Part shown: positions 10,869 to 21,142 of the stretch, piece after piece | Layout: each line of letters starts with the position of its first letter | Numbering within the stretch: position 1 is the first letter of the stretch | Assembly (NCBI GenBank): GCA_009760855.2 | Contig: WPIO01000051.1 | Location: forward strand, 1 to 25,000 | Reading direction: 5' to 3' | DNA: 25,000 nt | From: Cristatella mucedo | Taxonomy: Eukaryota; Bryozoa; Phylactolaemata; Cristatellidae | Notes under the pieces: generated by a model | What the model saw: the letters and a program-made list of their open reading frames with translations, nothing else | Database searches by the model: none | Told to the model about the DNA's origin: nothing | Position numbers and translations under genes: made by a program

Positions 10869-11722
10869 TCACATGGACTGAGCAAATGCTGCACGGAACA
10901 GGTAGGTTTTTGCGTCTTTTTGAATGTCGTCAAAAAGGAAATGACTTTTGATGTCAGTTTGTAGTGAGTTCCATGCTTTCGGAGCATGCGAACTAAAGAC
11001 ACGGTCTCCAAGCGATTTTAAGCTTGTAAAAGATACAACCAAGCAACCAGAGTCAGAAGACCAGGTGAGGTGATGGAAGGCCCGATTAGGAATGACTGAA
11101 CCTTGAAGTCGATACACAGCTTGATGAGAAAGCAGTGCAGACTGGTAAGCACTGGTGTCATGTGGCAGTTTCGACGTTCACGACAGACTAGTTCAGTACC
11201 AGCATTTTACAGCATCTGTAAGCATCTTTTCTGCACTCGTAGGAAGACGTACAAGTAGCATGTTACAGCAGTCTATTCGCGATGTCATGAGTGCATGGAC
11301 CAGTGGCTGTGATATCCACATCTAGCATACCTTATTTTTGGAATACTTTACAACTGAATGCAGGCAGACTCATCTGTGGAACTGGTATAGTCATCAAGTG
11401 AAAAGTCATTCTGGAACAGGACACTCAAAGTCCGTGCAGATGCTACAGAATATGCTGGCGGAGCCCATGTTGAGGGTCACCCTTTCCAATTTCTGAGAGT
11501 AACACTAGGTGTGCTCATAACCAGTAGATTGGTTTTATCGTCGTTCAAATTTAGAGATTTGCTGCCATGCAAGGATGTCAGCAATACTTGCAGCAAGGGA
11601 ACCGAGAGTTTGACATGCTGCAAGGCACAGAAGGACTTTACAGCTGCATGTGTCATCTGCACAAGAATAAAAGCCCACACAAGTGCTTAGTGATGATAAC
11701 ATCGGCAGGACAAGCATAACTT
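10869..11722 (-). pseudogene. 5'-truncated CR1/L2-like LINE, copy 4
   Basis: The minus strand begins in the reverse transcriptase near the catalytic box, which reads CADD at 11663-11652 (family YADD, first Tyr changed). Next comes [14 protein letters not shown] (near 11560-11520), then a degraded thumb/C-terminal part. The end is well kept: SLGDRVFSSHAPKAWNSLQT and KTYLFRAAFAQSM before a stop at about 10872-10870. There are several frameshifts and stops. It matches copy 2 (22655-23830) in the same order of motifs, but lacks the ATT tail. Endonuclease and most of the RT are missing. Confidence 0.8.
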
Positions 11723-12189
11723 GTGGGGGATGGAAAGGATGCTTGGGGAAACCCGTGTCGGCAGGAAGTGCCTAAGTGGCAACTTTAAAGCAGAGTGTGA
11801 AGGGAGGCACGAGCGAGGAGCAGTATGCCCACCGCAGGTGCCGGCATGCGACAAGGACCAAGTACACCGCCAGACACAGCTCGCGAGCTTGGCAGCACCT
11901 CTGCCCGCACACACCGCTTGCCACTGGACGGCACAGCTTTCCATCGAGGTCACGACTGTAAAAAATGCCAGCGTCTACACACGCTTGATCACTTTTGGGC
12001 AGTCACCGAAAAACGGACACAGTAGAGGAGCGAAGCAGAAGAGGCAAGTCGCCTACGGACTAATGACTCGCTCGGACAATGCATTCTGCCTAGCATACGG
12101 ACGAAACGAGGCAGCCGATATGCGAGCACCCTACGAAAGTTCGAAGCATGTGGCTGCCGAAGGTGCTGGGGCCATGCAATAGTATGATT
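11723..12189. other. CpG-rich stretch with open frames, unexplained
   Basis: A plus-strand frame (11721-12182) and overlapping frames on both strands stay open, mainly because of high GC. I recognise no domain. It lies between a LINE fragment and a SINE, and compositionally it resembles the CpG-rich region further right, so it may be part of the same regulatory or first-exon region. Confidence 0.3.
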
Positions 12190-12335
12190 AATATTATAAT
12201 TCATTTGTATGGCGCCCTAGGAAAAGTTAATATCTATTCAGGCACTGCACATACGCCATGGATCTCGAGCCCACGACCTCGGCCAAACCTTGGTGGGGGT
12301 GAATACCTTATCCACTGGGCCAAACCAATGCGACG
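12190..12335 (-). mobile_element. tRNA-derived SINE, family B, copy 1
   Basis: On the minus strand box A is TGGCCCAGTGGATAAGG (12322-12306), which fits the pol III consensus closely. Box B is GGGCTCGAGATCC (near 12272-12260). The tail reads GCCTGAATAGATATTAAC and later GGGCGCCATACAAATG, with an AT-rich end. The whole element aligns with 21752-21899 in the opposite orientation. The tail resembles the 3' end of the LINE copies in this window. Confidence 0.82.
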
Positions 12336-12849
12336 CAACCGAAAGCTCGCCGCGAAACCCGGGCGCGGCGTCGGGGTGAGACGAGGAATAACCCAACTGC
12401 GTGCACAGCTGCGCGTGCAATTTTAACCAAGCCAAGCTAAAGCATTCGAAAATCGAGTGCAGAGAAGGCGAACTGTCCAACGAAGAAACGTGAACAGCTA
12501 GCCAAGTTAGCCCATGCATGCAGCTCGCCCGGCGGGCAGCAGTGTTTGAACGACGATCATCACGATTCAGACGGAATGGTCGCTAAGTGTCAGAGCGAAG
12601 AAAGCAGCGCTTCAGCTTCACGGAAAGTGAACATCGTGCGGCGTCGGCGGTGGCCGCCACCAGGCAGCCTTCTGTGCTCGTTGAATGTCGTCCATATGCA
12701 AGCTATTTCCATTGCACACAAATACGTTTCAAGATAAAGGGTCTGTTTCCAGTAGCACTGCGCGCTACGAGAAATGGCTGCTGTAGAACAGCACTGGTGA
12801 TAAGTCGCCAGTGCATTGCGGAATAAAAGGACTAAACGAGGGACTGTCG
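12336..12849. other. GC-rich sequence, no gene recognised
   Basis: Moderately CpG-rich with short frames and no motif. It probably belongs to the same CpG-rich block as 12850-13530. Confidence 0.3.
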
Positions 12850-13485
12850 GCGAACTTCGCGTCTTACATTCCGCGCGGCAGCTAACAGGCAGAAATTGGC
12901 TGCAGCCACCTTAGTATGCTAGGGTAGTATAAAGCGAAGATGTATCCCTCAAATACGTACCGTGGAACAATCACGGCGTTATTGCCTCGAAAATCCCGGA
13001 GGTACTACCGCCGTAAGCGCACTTACAACGCGCAAAATCAGCCGGATGTGATATCACACGGGCGGAAGTAAGCAGCGCTCTGGTTATGGTGGTCCTGCGC
13101 TAATGCCGCCGCCCCCGCCCCTGTTACCCCGCCCCAAAGCCTGACGGCGGCGGGCTCGCATCGAAAAATATCCACAAGATACTCGGCTGGTAGAGAGATT
13201 TTCCCGAAATGCTGCTACAATAGAAAGGGCAATGCAACGCGGCTTCCGTACGAACCGGCTACACGAGAGCGAGGCGCCGCGAGACTCACAGCGGCTCACG
13301 AGACGGCGCCCAGCGAGCTTTCTAGGACGGTCACCGGGTGTGCATCCGGATAGTGCCATCCGAAATGCGCAGCCATTTATCTTAGCGCATAGGTTAGGGT
13401 TTTATAACAGCGGTTTCTATTCTGAGGAATCGCCCTTCGGCAAGGACGTGCGGCTCGCTCTGTGATAAATACCTCCGGCTGTTGT
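12850..13485. promoter_or_regulatory. CpG-island-like candidate promoter
   Basis: CpG dinucleotides are dense here compared with the flanks. Two GC boxes (GCCCCCGCCC at 13111-13120 and ACCCCGCCCC around 13126-13135) and an ETS-like GGCGGAAGT (around 13062-13070) lie close together. On the minus strand a possible donor, GCGCGTT|GTAAGTGCG, lies near 13025, as a non-coding first exon would have. This is the best place in the window for CNOT4 transcription to start, but no conserved first coding exon was found, and a divergent gene is also possible. Inference from composition only. Confidence 0.35.
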
Positions 13486-13527
13486 GAAGAACGAGCGGTG
13501 AAGAACGTGCGGTGAAGAACGTGCGGT
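13486..13527. repeat. Three tandem 14-base units
   Basis: GAAGAACGAGCGGT is followed by two identical copies of GAAGAACGTGCGGT (13500-13513, 13514-13527). A related AAGGACGTGCGGCT lies just upstream near 13442. Confidence 0.92.
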
Positions 13528-14560
13528 TTTTACTAAAACTTTGCCGCAATAAGTAGGTGAAACGCTCAAGGCCTGAAAGCCGCATGACAGAGACTGGTAC
13601 AACTAGAACCTCGAGACATGACGAATCGTAGGAGTGGCCTCCTGGATGCACGCTCGTATCAATCCAGCCGACAGTTGGGTACAACCCTAATGCGACCCAT
13701 ACCTGCACAATCAATCTAAATCCTATAAGAGAGCGCACAAAATCCTAGGTATGAAAACAATTTATATATAAAAAATACTCGCAAGCCTACATAAATAACA
13801 TGTGTTGATGCAGTAATGCATAAAATGTTGAAAATCGATGTTCAAAACTTCACTTTCCTTGCTTTTTATTTGACAAACTCGCAGACCATTTCTTTACTGG
13901 TAGTAAAGATGCTAAATCTCATTCAATAGATATTGTTGCCAAGCCAACCAGTATTTTGTGGCACATTGCTGAACGAAGATAGTCTATTATTTCTAATTTT
14001 GAAAAAAAACTACTTTCTCCACTGGCCACTAGATTTCGCAAGTCAATAAGATTCTGAGTGCCACTGAAAGATTGGAAAAAATGTCTATCAATTTATGCTA
14101 CAATATAAATTTCAAGACCTCGTGGGGATTGATAGTCTGGAGGGGCCTCCTGGCAATGGCTTGCAGCTATGCACCGCACTGCTCCTCTCCATCTAAAGTC
14201 TTGCTGTCCTCGTGAGTTAGAGACTCCTTCAGAGACTTGCACTCGTAAGCATATCCTCTGTGGTCATGTAGGAAATCTTGAAGATATCATACAGGAACCC
14301 CGACAATGTGATGTGTTGTTGATTCTGATTGAACAGTTGTTATGTATTCTGCTACCACATCTATAATAGCTATAATACAAGTTAACCGTGTAGCTCTCTT
14401 TAGGATCCTGTACAGCATCATAATCCTATTCTTCGTAATCAAACAGTCTTCTATTATTCAATTCTCAATTTTCTTCAAAACTGGGTTCAATCTCCAACTC
14501 TTGCCCTCGGGAATAGAAAACCTACAGAGGATTCTAACGTCGGTTTGAGCTCCCCAGATA
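13528..14560. other. AT-rich stretch, little recognised
   Basis: A plus-strand frame at 14169-14366 contains CGHVGNLEDIIQE, which faintly recalls the Cys/His motif near the C-terminus of some LINE proteins (CG...EHIL.EC). It is too weak to call. Nothing else stands out. Confidence 0.3.
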
Positions 14561-14984
14561 CATGACTCCGCGGGGCCCTAGGGCAAGACAACATTATATA
14601 CCAGCAGCCACTCACTCCATAATTGCTGGGTACCCCATACGAGATGTTCGCGTACTGTGACCAAATCCAGCTGCACTGCCGGCTGCAGCTGCACTGCCCA
14701 GCTTGTTCAATGCCTGTTGCAGCAGCCGCTTTCCCCTAAGACCAGTGCGAACAAGAAACGAGGTCTTTGACCTGCCAACAAAACCCCTACCGCCTACCGA
14801 CGCTGAAAACAGTTCGCACCGCCACCCCTTGCTCGCACTGTTTGGATAGTCCTTCATAGCGGCTTTCTATGATATTCATTCAATGGGCAGCCAAAAAGTT
14901 TTTATGTGGAAACTAGTTTGCTGTTAGTTAATAACACCTTATTAACAAACAGCTGTGTTATATTTTTCTCTTTTTCTCTCTCTG
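14561..14984. other. Possible interior of a hAT-like element
   Basis: GCGGGGCCCTAGGGCAAG near 14569-14586 resembles sequence often found in hAT arms. A minus-strand frame (14612-14857, 81 codons, rich in Ala, Gly and basic residues) has no known domain. Because the recognised hAT end is at 15047, this may be its interior, but no left terminus was found. Confidence 0.25.
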
Positions 14985-15047
14985 GCGCCCCCTTAGCCCA
15001 GCGCCCTAGGCGATTGGCTAGTTCATCTAGGGGAAACGCCGGCCCTG
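14985..15047 (-). mobile_element. hAT-like transposon terminus
   Basis: On the minus strand the sequence starts CAGGGCCGGCGTTTCCCCTA at 15047 and goes on through CAATCGCCTAGGGCGC. Many animal hAT elements begin CAGGGCCGGC followed by CCTAGG-rich arms. The 8 bases just outside (15048-15055, TATATACT) would be the target duplication, but I could not find its partner or the other terminus. No transposase is recognisable. Confidence 0.5.
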
Positions 15048-15609
15048 TATATACTATATACAGATATATATAATTCATTTACTTTATTGCACAATAAAGA
15101 CTTCTCGCCTACCAACTTGGAGTGCTACAAGCGCTTCTTGTCCGTTGCAGAATTCTCTACCGGAAATCGAAGTTCTTGCGAACACCCTGTACAAAAATCA
15201 ATACAGCTAAGACCTTTTTAAAGCTTATCTCTTCGTAATTTCACTGCAGCGCGTAAGAAATTGAGTGCCTGTGGACATCTAAACGCTTATCGCTACGGCT
15301 TGCTGGGTCTTCCACGCCCGCGGCGGCGTTAGATATGCAGGTGGCTAGTAACCTGCATAACACTTATGGTCGTGCATACCTACTATCGCTTCTTTATCGT
15401 ACTTCAAATGCATTCCAAGATTTCATTGCTGGTGCTAAGATCCGTGAATTATGTATTAACAAAAGAAAGCGCTCCGGGTGGCCGGAACGCGAGCTGAGAC
15501 GCCGCTCGTTTGGCGGGAACTTGGAGCTGAGTGCCCGCTCGTTTGGTATTCTTAGTGGTGTCTCAAACCGCTCAGTGAATTCTTCTCAAGCATTACTGTA
15601 AATCTCTCT
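15048..15609. other. Unassigned, possibly 5' part of LINE copy 1
   Basis: There is an AATAAA near 15094. From 15335 to 15601 a plus-strand frame of 88 codons runs up to the recognised endonuclease domain of LINE copy 1 but shows no ORF1 features. It may be the LINE's 5' untranslated region. Confidence 0.35.
15492..15556 (+). repeat. Imperfect tandem duplication of about 33 bases
   Basis: GAGCTGAG, then CGCTCGTTTGG, occurs twice in succession (about 15492-15523 and 15525-15553). It lies just before the LINE endonuclease start and could be a repeated promoter module in the LINE 5' region. Confidence 0.6.
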
Positions 15610-16316
15610 AACTTAGTGGTCATCACACCTGCTATTACTCCGGTGGCCCAACTTGATGATTGTCTTTGAAATTCTCGCGAAATGTGCAATAAACTCCTAG
15701 TAATAAGCAACCTCATTTCTGAAAAAGGTCTCGACCTGCCCGCCTTAACTGAAACTTGCCTGATATCAGTAAACCACCCGATAATTAAAGACGCTACCCT
15801 TTCCGGTTTCTCTTTCTTTCGCAGTCCTAAACCAATCAAAACTGGAGGCTGAATCGCTATTATCACGCGCTCGAAACTAGACTTCAAGCCGTGTTCAGTA
15901 CCCTCGAACCACTCTTTCGAATCTATTGTCTTGATTTCCCCCGATAACAAGCTACCGATGGTAGCAATAGTCTATCGCCCACCAGGTACCAAGTCCTCCT
16001 TTACCTCAGATTTCTCTGATCTCATTTCAATTCTGTGCGCAAGAAATCAATAACTCCTCATTATGGATGATTTAAACATTTATTTTGATAACTTATATAA
16101 CTCCTTAAATGCAAAATTTCGTGCACAGACTGACTTATTGTCTCTTGAGGCTCGTGTGCACGACCCTACTCATATCAATGGTCAAACACTCGACCAAATT
16201 GTTTCATGCAAGTGTATGCTATCATCACCGATTATTACCAAATTCTGCTCATCTGACCTCATGCAAATCTCATTCAGTCTACAGTACGTGCCCTCTTCTC
16301 ATGTAAATCATCTGGG

Positions 16317-16385
16317 AATCGTGAAACCTCATATCTCATATCTTTCATATCATATCTTTTATCATATCTTCTCATATCATATCAG
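16317..16385. repeat. CATATCT-type pentamer/heptamer repeat
   Basis: Repeated CATATCTTTCATATCATATC units interrupt the LINE endonuclease region. They look like slippage within the decayed element. Confidence 0.8.
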
Positions 16386-18732
16386 ATCTTTGACATCGAT
16401 ACTGTCCGTGCAAGAATAACTGCTTCGCTTCTGCTGTTGCATCCCTAATCAGTATTGTCGGAATTAATAGATTGATACAACACAACACTACCTGAAACGC
16501 CCGAGGAGTTTGCACATCTGACTAATTGTGTATTGTAACACTGTGTGCTCTCGCCCAGACAAACTATAGTTTACCACAGACATTAAACTAGCTAGGTCTT
16601 CTTAGCAAAAACTTGAAAAAAAATTCAAAAAGTCAGGACTGACTATCCATTGAAGGCATATGAGGACTACTGTAGATTGCACCAATCGGTCGTAGCAAAG
16701 GCCGTGTCCTTCTTCTATAAACAAATTATTAACTCGCAGCTGCACAATCCAAAAATTAAGATGGCGACGACCAACCGTCTCTTTACCTGTTGCCAGGCTA
16801 GCTCCTTACCTAGCAATTCCTGTGGTGATCTAGCGGATCGCTTCTGTATATTCAGTGTCGATAAGATTAGCAATATTACGGAGTCCATCCCTATGATGGC
16901 ATCATTTCTCTGAAATCCTGTGTTTCAATTCCATGCAGCACCTCACTGTCTACATTCAAGCAAGTCACAAGTGACCTCGTCCTAAGTTCATATCCCGATC
17001 AAAGAAGATAACTGGTCTTCTAGACCCTATTCACACTGTCCTGCTTCTATACATTGATATGCTGCTGCCATGCATAACTAACATTATTAATATGTCATTA
17101 GCCTCAGGTTATGTCTCAGCACCTCTAAAAAAGCTGTAGTCAGGTCGTTACACAAGAAAGCAATTCTAGACCAAGAGAACTTGAGCAACTTCTGCCCAGT
17201 AATGCTTCTACCGTTTCTGTCAAAGACGACAGTGGAACGAGTCGTGTTAGATCTGCTGAACTCATATATTAAAAATTCTAACCTTGCTAGGAATTTCCAG
17301 TCTAGTTGTGGAGCTAATTAATTTACAGAGTCAGCATTACTTTGGTTGTATACCGACCTACTTAGGAATGCAGGCTTAGGTAGAGTATCTCTGTTTGTTT
17401 CGCTCGATCTTTCGGCAGGTTTTAATACTAGAGATCACCAGTTCCGTCTTGAGCGCCTTTCATCTGGCTTTGGCACCATCGAGACTGCGTTGCAATGGTT
17501 CCGGTCCTTTCTCAGTGGGAGACTTGAGTATTGAAGAGTACCGATGCGAATGGATAGAGACCATCATCCGAGAAACTTCTGAAATACCGGGTACCCTAGG
17601 GCTCTGCGCTTGGTCCTTTTTTTTCACGGTTTATAATCTAGCTGTTTCCGATGTGATTGCCGAGCACAGTCTAGGCTTTCACTTCTATGTGGATGACACT
17701 AAATTGCATGTTTACTTTGATCCCTCCCGGCCCTCCAGTGCGTCGACTTCTCTCATCTCTCTTGCTGCATGTACTGATGATATCCGCAAATGGATGGCAG
17801 CAAAGTTCCTTAAGTTGAATGATGAAAAACCAACTTAGTTGTTATTTGCAAAACAAGTGTGGTTCAGAAATGGTAAGATTAACGCTCAAAATCGGCTCTG
17901 CCAGCATATATCCTTTTGCATCTGCACAAAGTGTAAGTGTCCTGTTCCAAATTGACCTTTCATCGGACGACCTCATCAGCTCCACAGTAAAGTCTGCCGA
18001 CTTTCAGCTAAGTTATGTAGCTAAAATTCGGGCGTGTTTAGACAGCGATACCACATCTAAATTAATCCATGCATTTGTGCACATCCCGTCTCGACTTCTG
18101 TAATTCATTGCTTGCTGGTTTACCGTCGTCCTGCGCAGTCTGGCCCCTACAGTAGGTGCCAAAAATCTTCAGCTAGGCTCGTCTGTCGTGAGCATCGTAG
18201 CTGCTACGTCACACCACTTCTCAACCTACCTGCACTGACTCACAGTCAAGCGACGCATCGTCTTCAATGTTTTGTCACTCACTTTTAGGTCGCACTCTTC
18301 TTTTGCTCCAGCCTAGCTATCAGATCTACTGCCCCACAGGGCTGAGCATTGTACCGCATTGTTTTCGGAATCTTACTGTTTACCTATACTCTCGTACACA
18401 TCTCTAAACCGTTGGGAACCGTGGCTTTGGTTCGTATGCTCCCAAAACCTCGAAGTCACTTTCGACTTGCGTAACGACATATTGCGACTTAAATTAAAAA
18501 AAAACTAAAAGCGCATCTATTTAATAAGGCATTTTTTGGGTGCCTGCGATTCAATCTGTATATGCTTATTCTTAATGATACTGCATGCTGACCCTGTGCG
18601 TGTCACCCTTAACCGCGTCATATTTGTTGTTTATTGAGCATGCAACAAATCGCTATCCTATCTTGCTCCCTTTTCAGCAAACATAAATTGCCTATAGTGA
18701 GAGTGAGCTTTCTAAGGGTCCTCTATCAAACG

Positions 18733-18761
18733 TATTAATAATAATATTATTATTATTATTT
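18733..18761. repeat. (ATT/AAT)n tail of LINE copy 1
   Basis: A short ATT-type microsatellite at the 3' end of the LINE, the usual ending of CR1/L2-type elements in many animals. Confidence 0.85.
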
Positions 18762-18803
18762 AGAGATGCGCTAACTATGACGTCTAATAGCCCCTTTTCA
18801 CTT

Positions 18804-19052
18804 CTAGCTGTTTAGAGCACACATGTTATCAGAAGGTTTAAATAGGGGGATATAAATTCTTTTTTTAAGAGTACTTTTGCAGAGCGAGATAGAGTTGATA
18901 CTTTTACAATATTGTACAGGTCCTTTACATTCAGAGTTACAATAATTCCTCCAATTCGACACACAACTATAAGAGCCATTTGATACACAAACTGCTGCTT
19001 GTAGAGCATTATTTGAAGAACTGTAGTTGAAATTCCCGCAGGATGCATGCAA
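18804..19052 (-). other. Cysteine-rich open frame, possible exon
   Basis: The minus-strand frame has 82 codons and ends in a stop at about 18804. In its centre six cysteines are spaced C-X7-C-X7-C-X3-C-X6-C-X8-C, followed by a basic end (LCKSTLKKRIYIPLFK). An acceptor-like TTTCAACTACAG lies just before the cysteine-rich part, so it could be the last exon of a small secreted peptide gene. I see no signal peptide, no first exon and no AATAAA after the stop, and I recognise no family. A chance frame in AT-rich DNA is the alternative and is at least as likely. Confidence 0.2.
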
Positions 19053-19380
19053 TCCTGGAGCTGTATTACGAAATGGCTACACGTCTCAGACTAGGTGACG
19101 CAGCTAGCCGGATAGAGATATGCTCCGTAGCACCCGATTTGTAGCGGAATACAGCTGTGTCCAGGAAAAGATACAGCTTAAGCTTCGAGCATGAGCATGA
19201 AGGCCGAAAAAAATAAGCTTGACTCACAGTCATGTATTTGAATTTAAGTACAATAATTATAGCGCACTCAGACGTCAATTAATCCGCGGCTTATTTCCAT
19301 AAGATACGATTTCATGTCTTAGTGCTTAGGGGTTTTCGGTATTGTATATATTTTGTATATTTATTATATTTTTTTGGTTT
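19053..19380. other. Unassigned spacer
   Basis: This lies between the cysteine-rich frame and an AT-rich repeat. Nothing is recognised. Confidence 0.35.
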
Positions 19381-19530
19381 TATATTATTATATATATTTG
19401 GTATTATATATATATATATATATTTGGTATTATATATATATATTTGGTATTATATATATATATATATTATGTTCGATGTTGTATATATATATATATATAT
19501 ATATATTTATTTATTTATATTTATATTTAC
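19381..19530. repeat. AT-rich array with TTTGGTATTATATAT units
   Basis: TATATA runs alternate with TTTGGTATTA, which occurs three times (near 19396, 19422 and 19442), followed by a diverged unit and TTTATTTATTTATAT. Frames across it rich in Tyr and Ile are artefacts. Confidence 0.9.
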
Positions 19531-19795
19531 TATTTACCTTAATGAAGTATCAGCACTTGTCTGCAGTTTACACCTTTGGGTCTGCAGATTACATTCCTGG
19601 ATATTTATACGCCAGACCGGCAATACCCGTGTTGCAGCCTAGCGCCAGGCTTAAGCCATTTTCAAGGCACATTGCATATGATGCTGGTGCCCTCCGCCCG
19701 CAAACATAATAGTGGCGACGAGGATAGGATTTTACATCCTGTTTTACGGGAAAAAAATCACTAAACGGCGGTGATTGTGGTAGCACCCAGCACAA

Positions 19796-20480
19796 ATGAC
19801 AGAATCCTCGCACTTCGGTCCGTACAATGAATTCGCCAAGTCGTTAAAATAATATGTCGAGTGCTTTGACGTGATACACGACAGTAAACAAAATTGTGGG
19901 CGAGAATCGGAATGCAATTTTCCTTAATTTCCTGGGCATCTTCACGGCATTACCACGCCAGCCAAGCCCAATGAACCGGCGATGGTCTTCGACAGGGTCA
20001 AGGAACTTTTGACAGGATATCTCTCGCCGGCGCCGCGAGAAATCGCCGAGGCATATCAATTTCAGTGTCGACCTCAGCAGCTTGGCCGATACGCGATTTT
20101 GTGTCGCACCTATGGACGATTGCTGTGCACTGCAACTGTGGCTAGTTCGAATGCAATGCCATGCGGAACCAGCTGGTTTACGGTCTTAGCTGTGACGCAA
20201 CTCGCCGCAGCCTGCTGTGTAAGGGAGGTTTGACGTTGACACGGCTTTGGCATTGCAACCGCCCCCGAGCAATCCCTGGAAAAAGCCCGAATAAGGCCCA
20301 ATCTCGTTTAGATATTGGCCAAAATTTTGACAAGCTTCGCTATCTGAGTCGCACCGAACAGCAAACCTGGGCTACTTTCTGGGCTTGGGATCGCCAGAGG
20401 TGGTACTGTCGTCATTTAAAAAGCGCGTGGTTTATTTGTTCGAAAGTCGGCCATCTGTACAGCGTCGGTTGAAGGAAAGA
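19796..20480 (+). pseudogene. gag: Gypsy gag remnant
   Basis: A possible start ATG at 19796 opens MTESSHFGPYNEFAKSLK and then meets a stop. Neighbouring frames carry NAIFLNFLGIFTALP (near 19915-19955), AEAYQFQC (near 20049-20072) and RNQLVYGLSCDATRRSLL (near 20162-20216), which resemble the capsid segments of gypsy Gag. At 20420-20470 a zinc knuckle (normally C-X2-C-X4-H-X4-C) reads WFICSKVGHLYSVG, with the first and last cysteines replaced by Trp and Gly. At least three frame changes are needed to follow it. Confidence 0.75.
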
Positions 20481-20680
20481 AAAGTCGGCGAGCATTTCAT
20501 TGCCGAAATGCAGAGCACGAAAGGCTGTTGCACGCTTGGTGGATCATTGGGAGCCATCAGCGCCGAGGGCGGAAGCTTGACGTCGACCTCGTCTGTTGAC
20601 GGGACTCATGTCGTATTGAAGATGAAGTCGAAACAATTCACGCCATCGATGGTCAAGTGCCACCAGCCTACTTTATAAAA

Positions 20681-20760
20681 GCAGGCATTGAGGGACAAGA
20701 CGTTTCCAGGGAGTTCGATACGGGGTCTACCGTATCAACCGTTCCATAAGCTGGTTATAA
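20681..20760 (+). pseudogene. Gypsy aspartic protease remnant
   Basis: The frame from 20681 reads GIEGQDVSREFDTGSTVSTV and then a stop. The active-site triplet DTG, followed by Ser, is at 20717-20728. Only the first part of the protease is readable. Confidence 0.7.
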
Positions 20761-20986
20761 AAATGTGCGCTTATTATATCTGCCTCTTCAGAAAACCTCA
20801 GCAGTACCACCCCAATATGAGAGTTCGAAGACCCTACAGCCTGTGGAAGTTATGTGGCCTACGGTACGCTACAGATCAATCATAGCACGGCTGCGTCTTT
20901 TCGTAATTGTCAAACAAGATGTTCCTCTATTAGGTAGTTAATGAATTGCTGCACTTAATCTCAAATCAGCGAATATTAACAGGTGT

Positions 20987-21142
20987 CCATCAAAGACGAC
21001 GTGGCTGTGCAAGTATCGAAGTACTCCGATCTCTTCAACCGTTCTCTAGGTAAGTTCGCTAGTTCCATTGAGGATGACGTGAAGGTGCTACTATCGAGGT
21101 ACTCCGAATACTTCAACAGTTCTCTAGATACGTTCCCTGGCT
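20987..21142 (+). repeat. 78-base in-frame tandem duplication
   Basis: Two units, 20987-21064 and 21065-21142, align along their length with scattered substitutions. Each encodes a copy of an acidic segment of the type KYSDLFNRSL / RYSEYFNSSL. This segment normally occurs once, just before the gypsy reverse transcriptase. The length is a multiple of three, so the frame is kept. Confidence 0.8.

Larger units (their letters stand above)
15610..18765 (+). pseudogene. Near full-length dead CR1/L2-like LINE, copy 1
   Basis: Domains occur in the expected order in broken frames. The endonuclease has LPALTETCLI (near 15740-15770), VAIVYRPPGT (near 15963-15990) and a degraded DDLNIYFD (near 16066-16090, normally a GDFN motif); the final SDH motif has decayed to SDL (near 16250). 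The linker has SSLPSNSCGDLADRFCIF (near 16800-16855). The RT has FVSLDLSAGFNTRDH (motif A, near 17395-17440) and YVDD at 17686-17697, followed by AAKFLKLNDEK. The C-terminal region is heavily mutated. The 3' end carries one copy of the CATGCTGACCCTGTGCRTGTC motif seen in copies 2 and 3, and an ATT run at 18733-18761. Many stops and frameshifts rule out function. Confidence 0.85.

Noticed and set aside
13084-13359. ATG at 13359 (minus) as the first coding exon of CNOT4
   Set aside because: Its residues do not resemble the short acidic N-terminus of CNOT4 and no donor in the right phase is convincing.
13387-13402. TTAGGG in GGTTAGGGTTTT as a telomere-like repeat
   Set aside because: A single unit only.
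14169-14366. Cys/His motif CGHVGNLEDIIQE as the end of a LINE protein
   Set aside because: A single weak motif without neighbouring RT or RNase H sequence.
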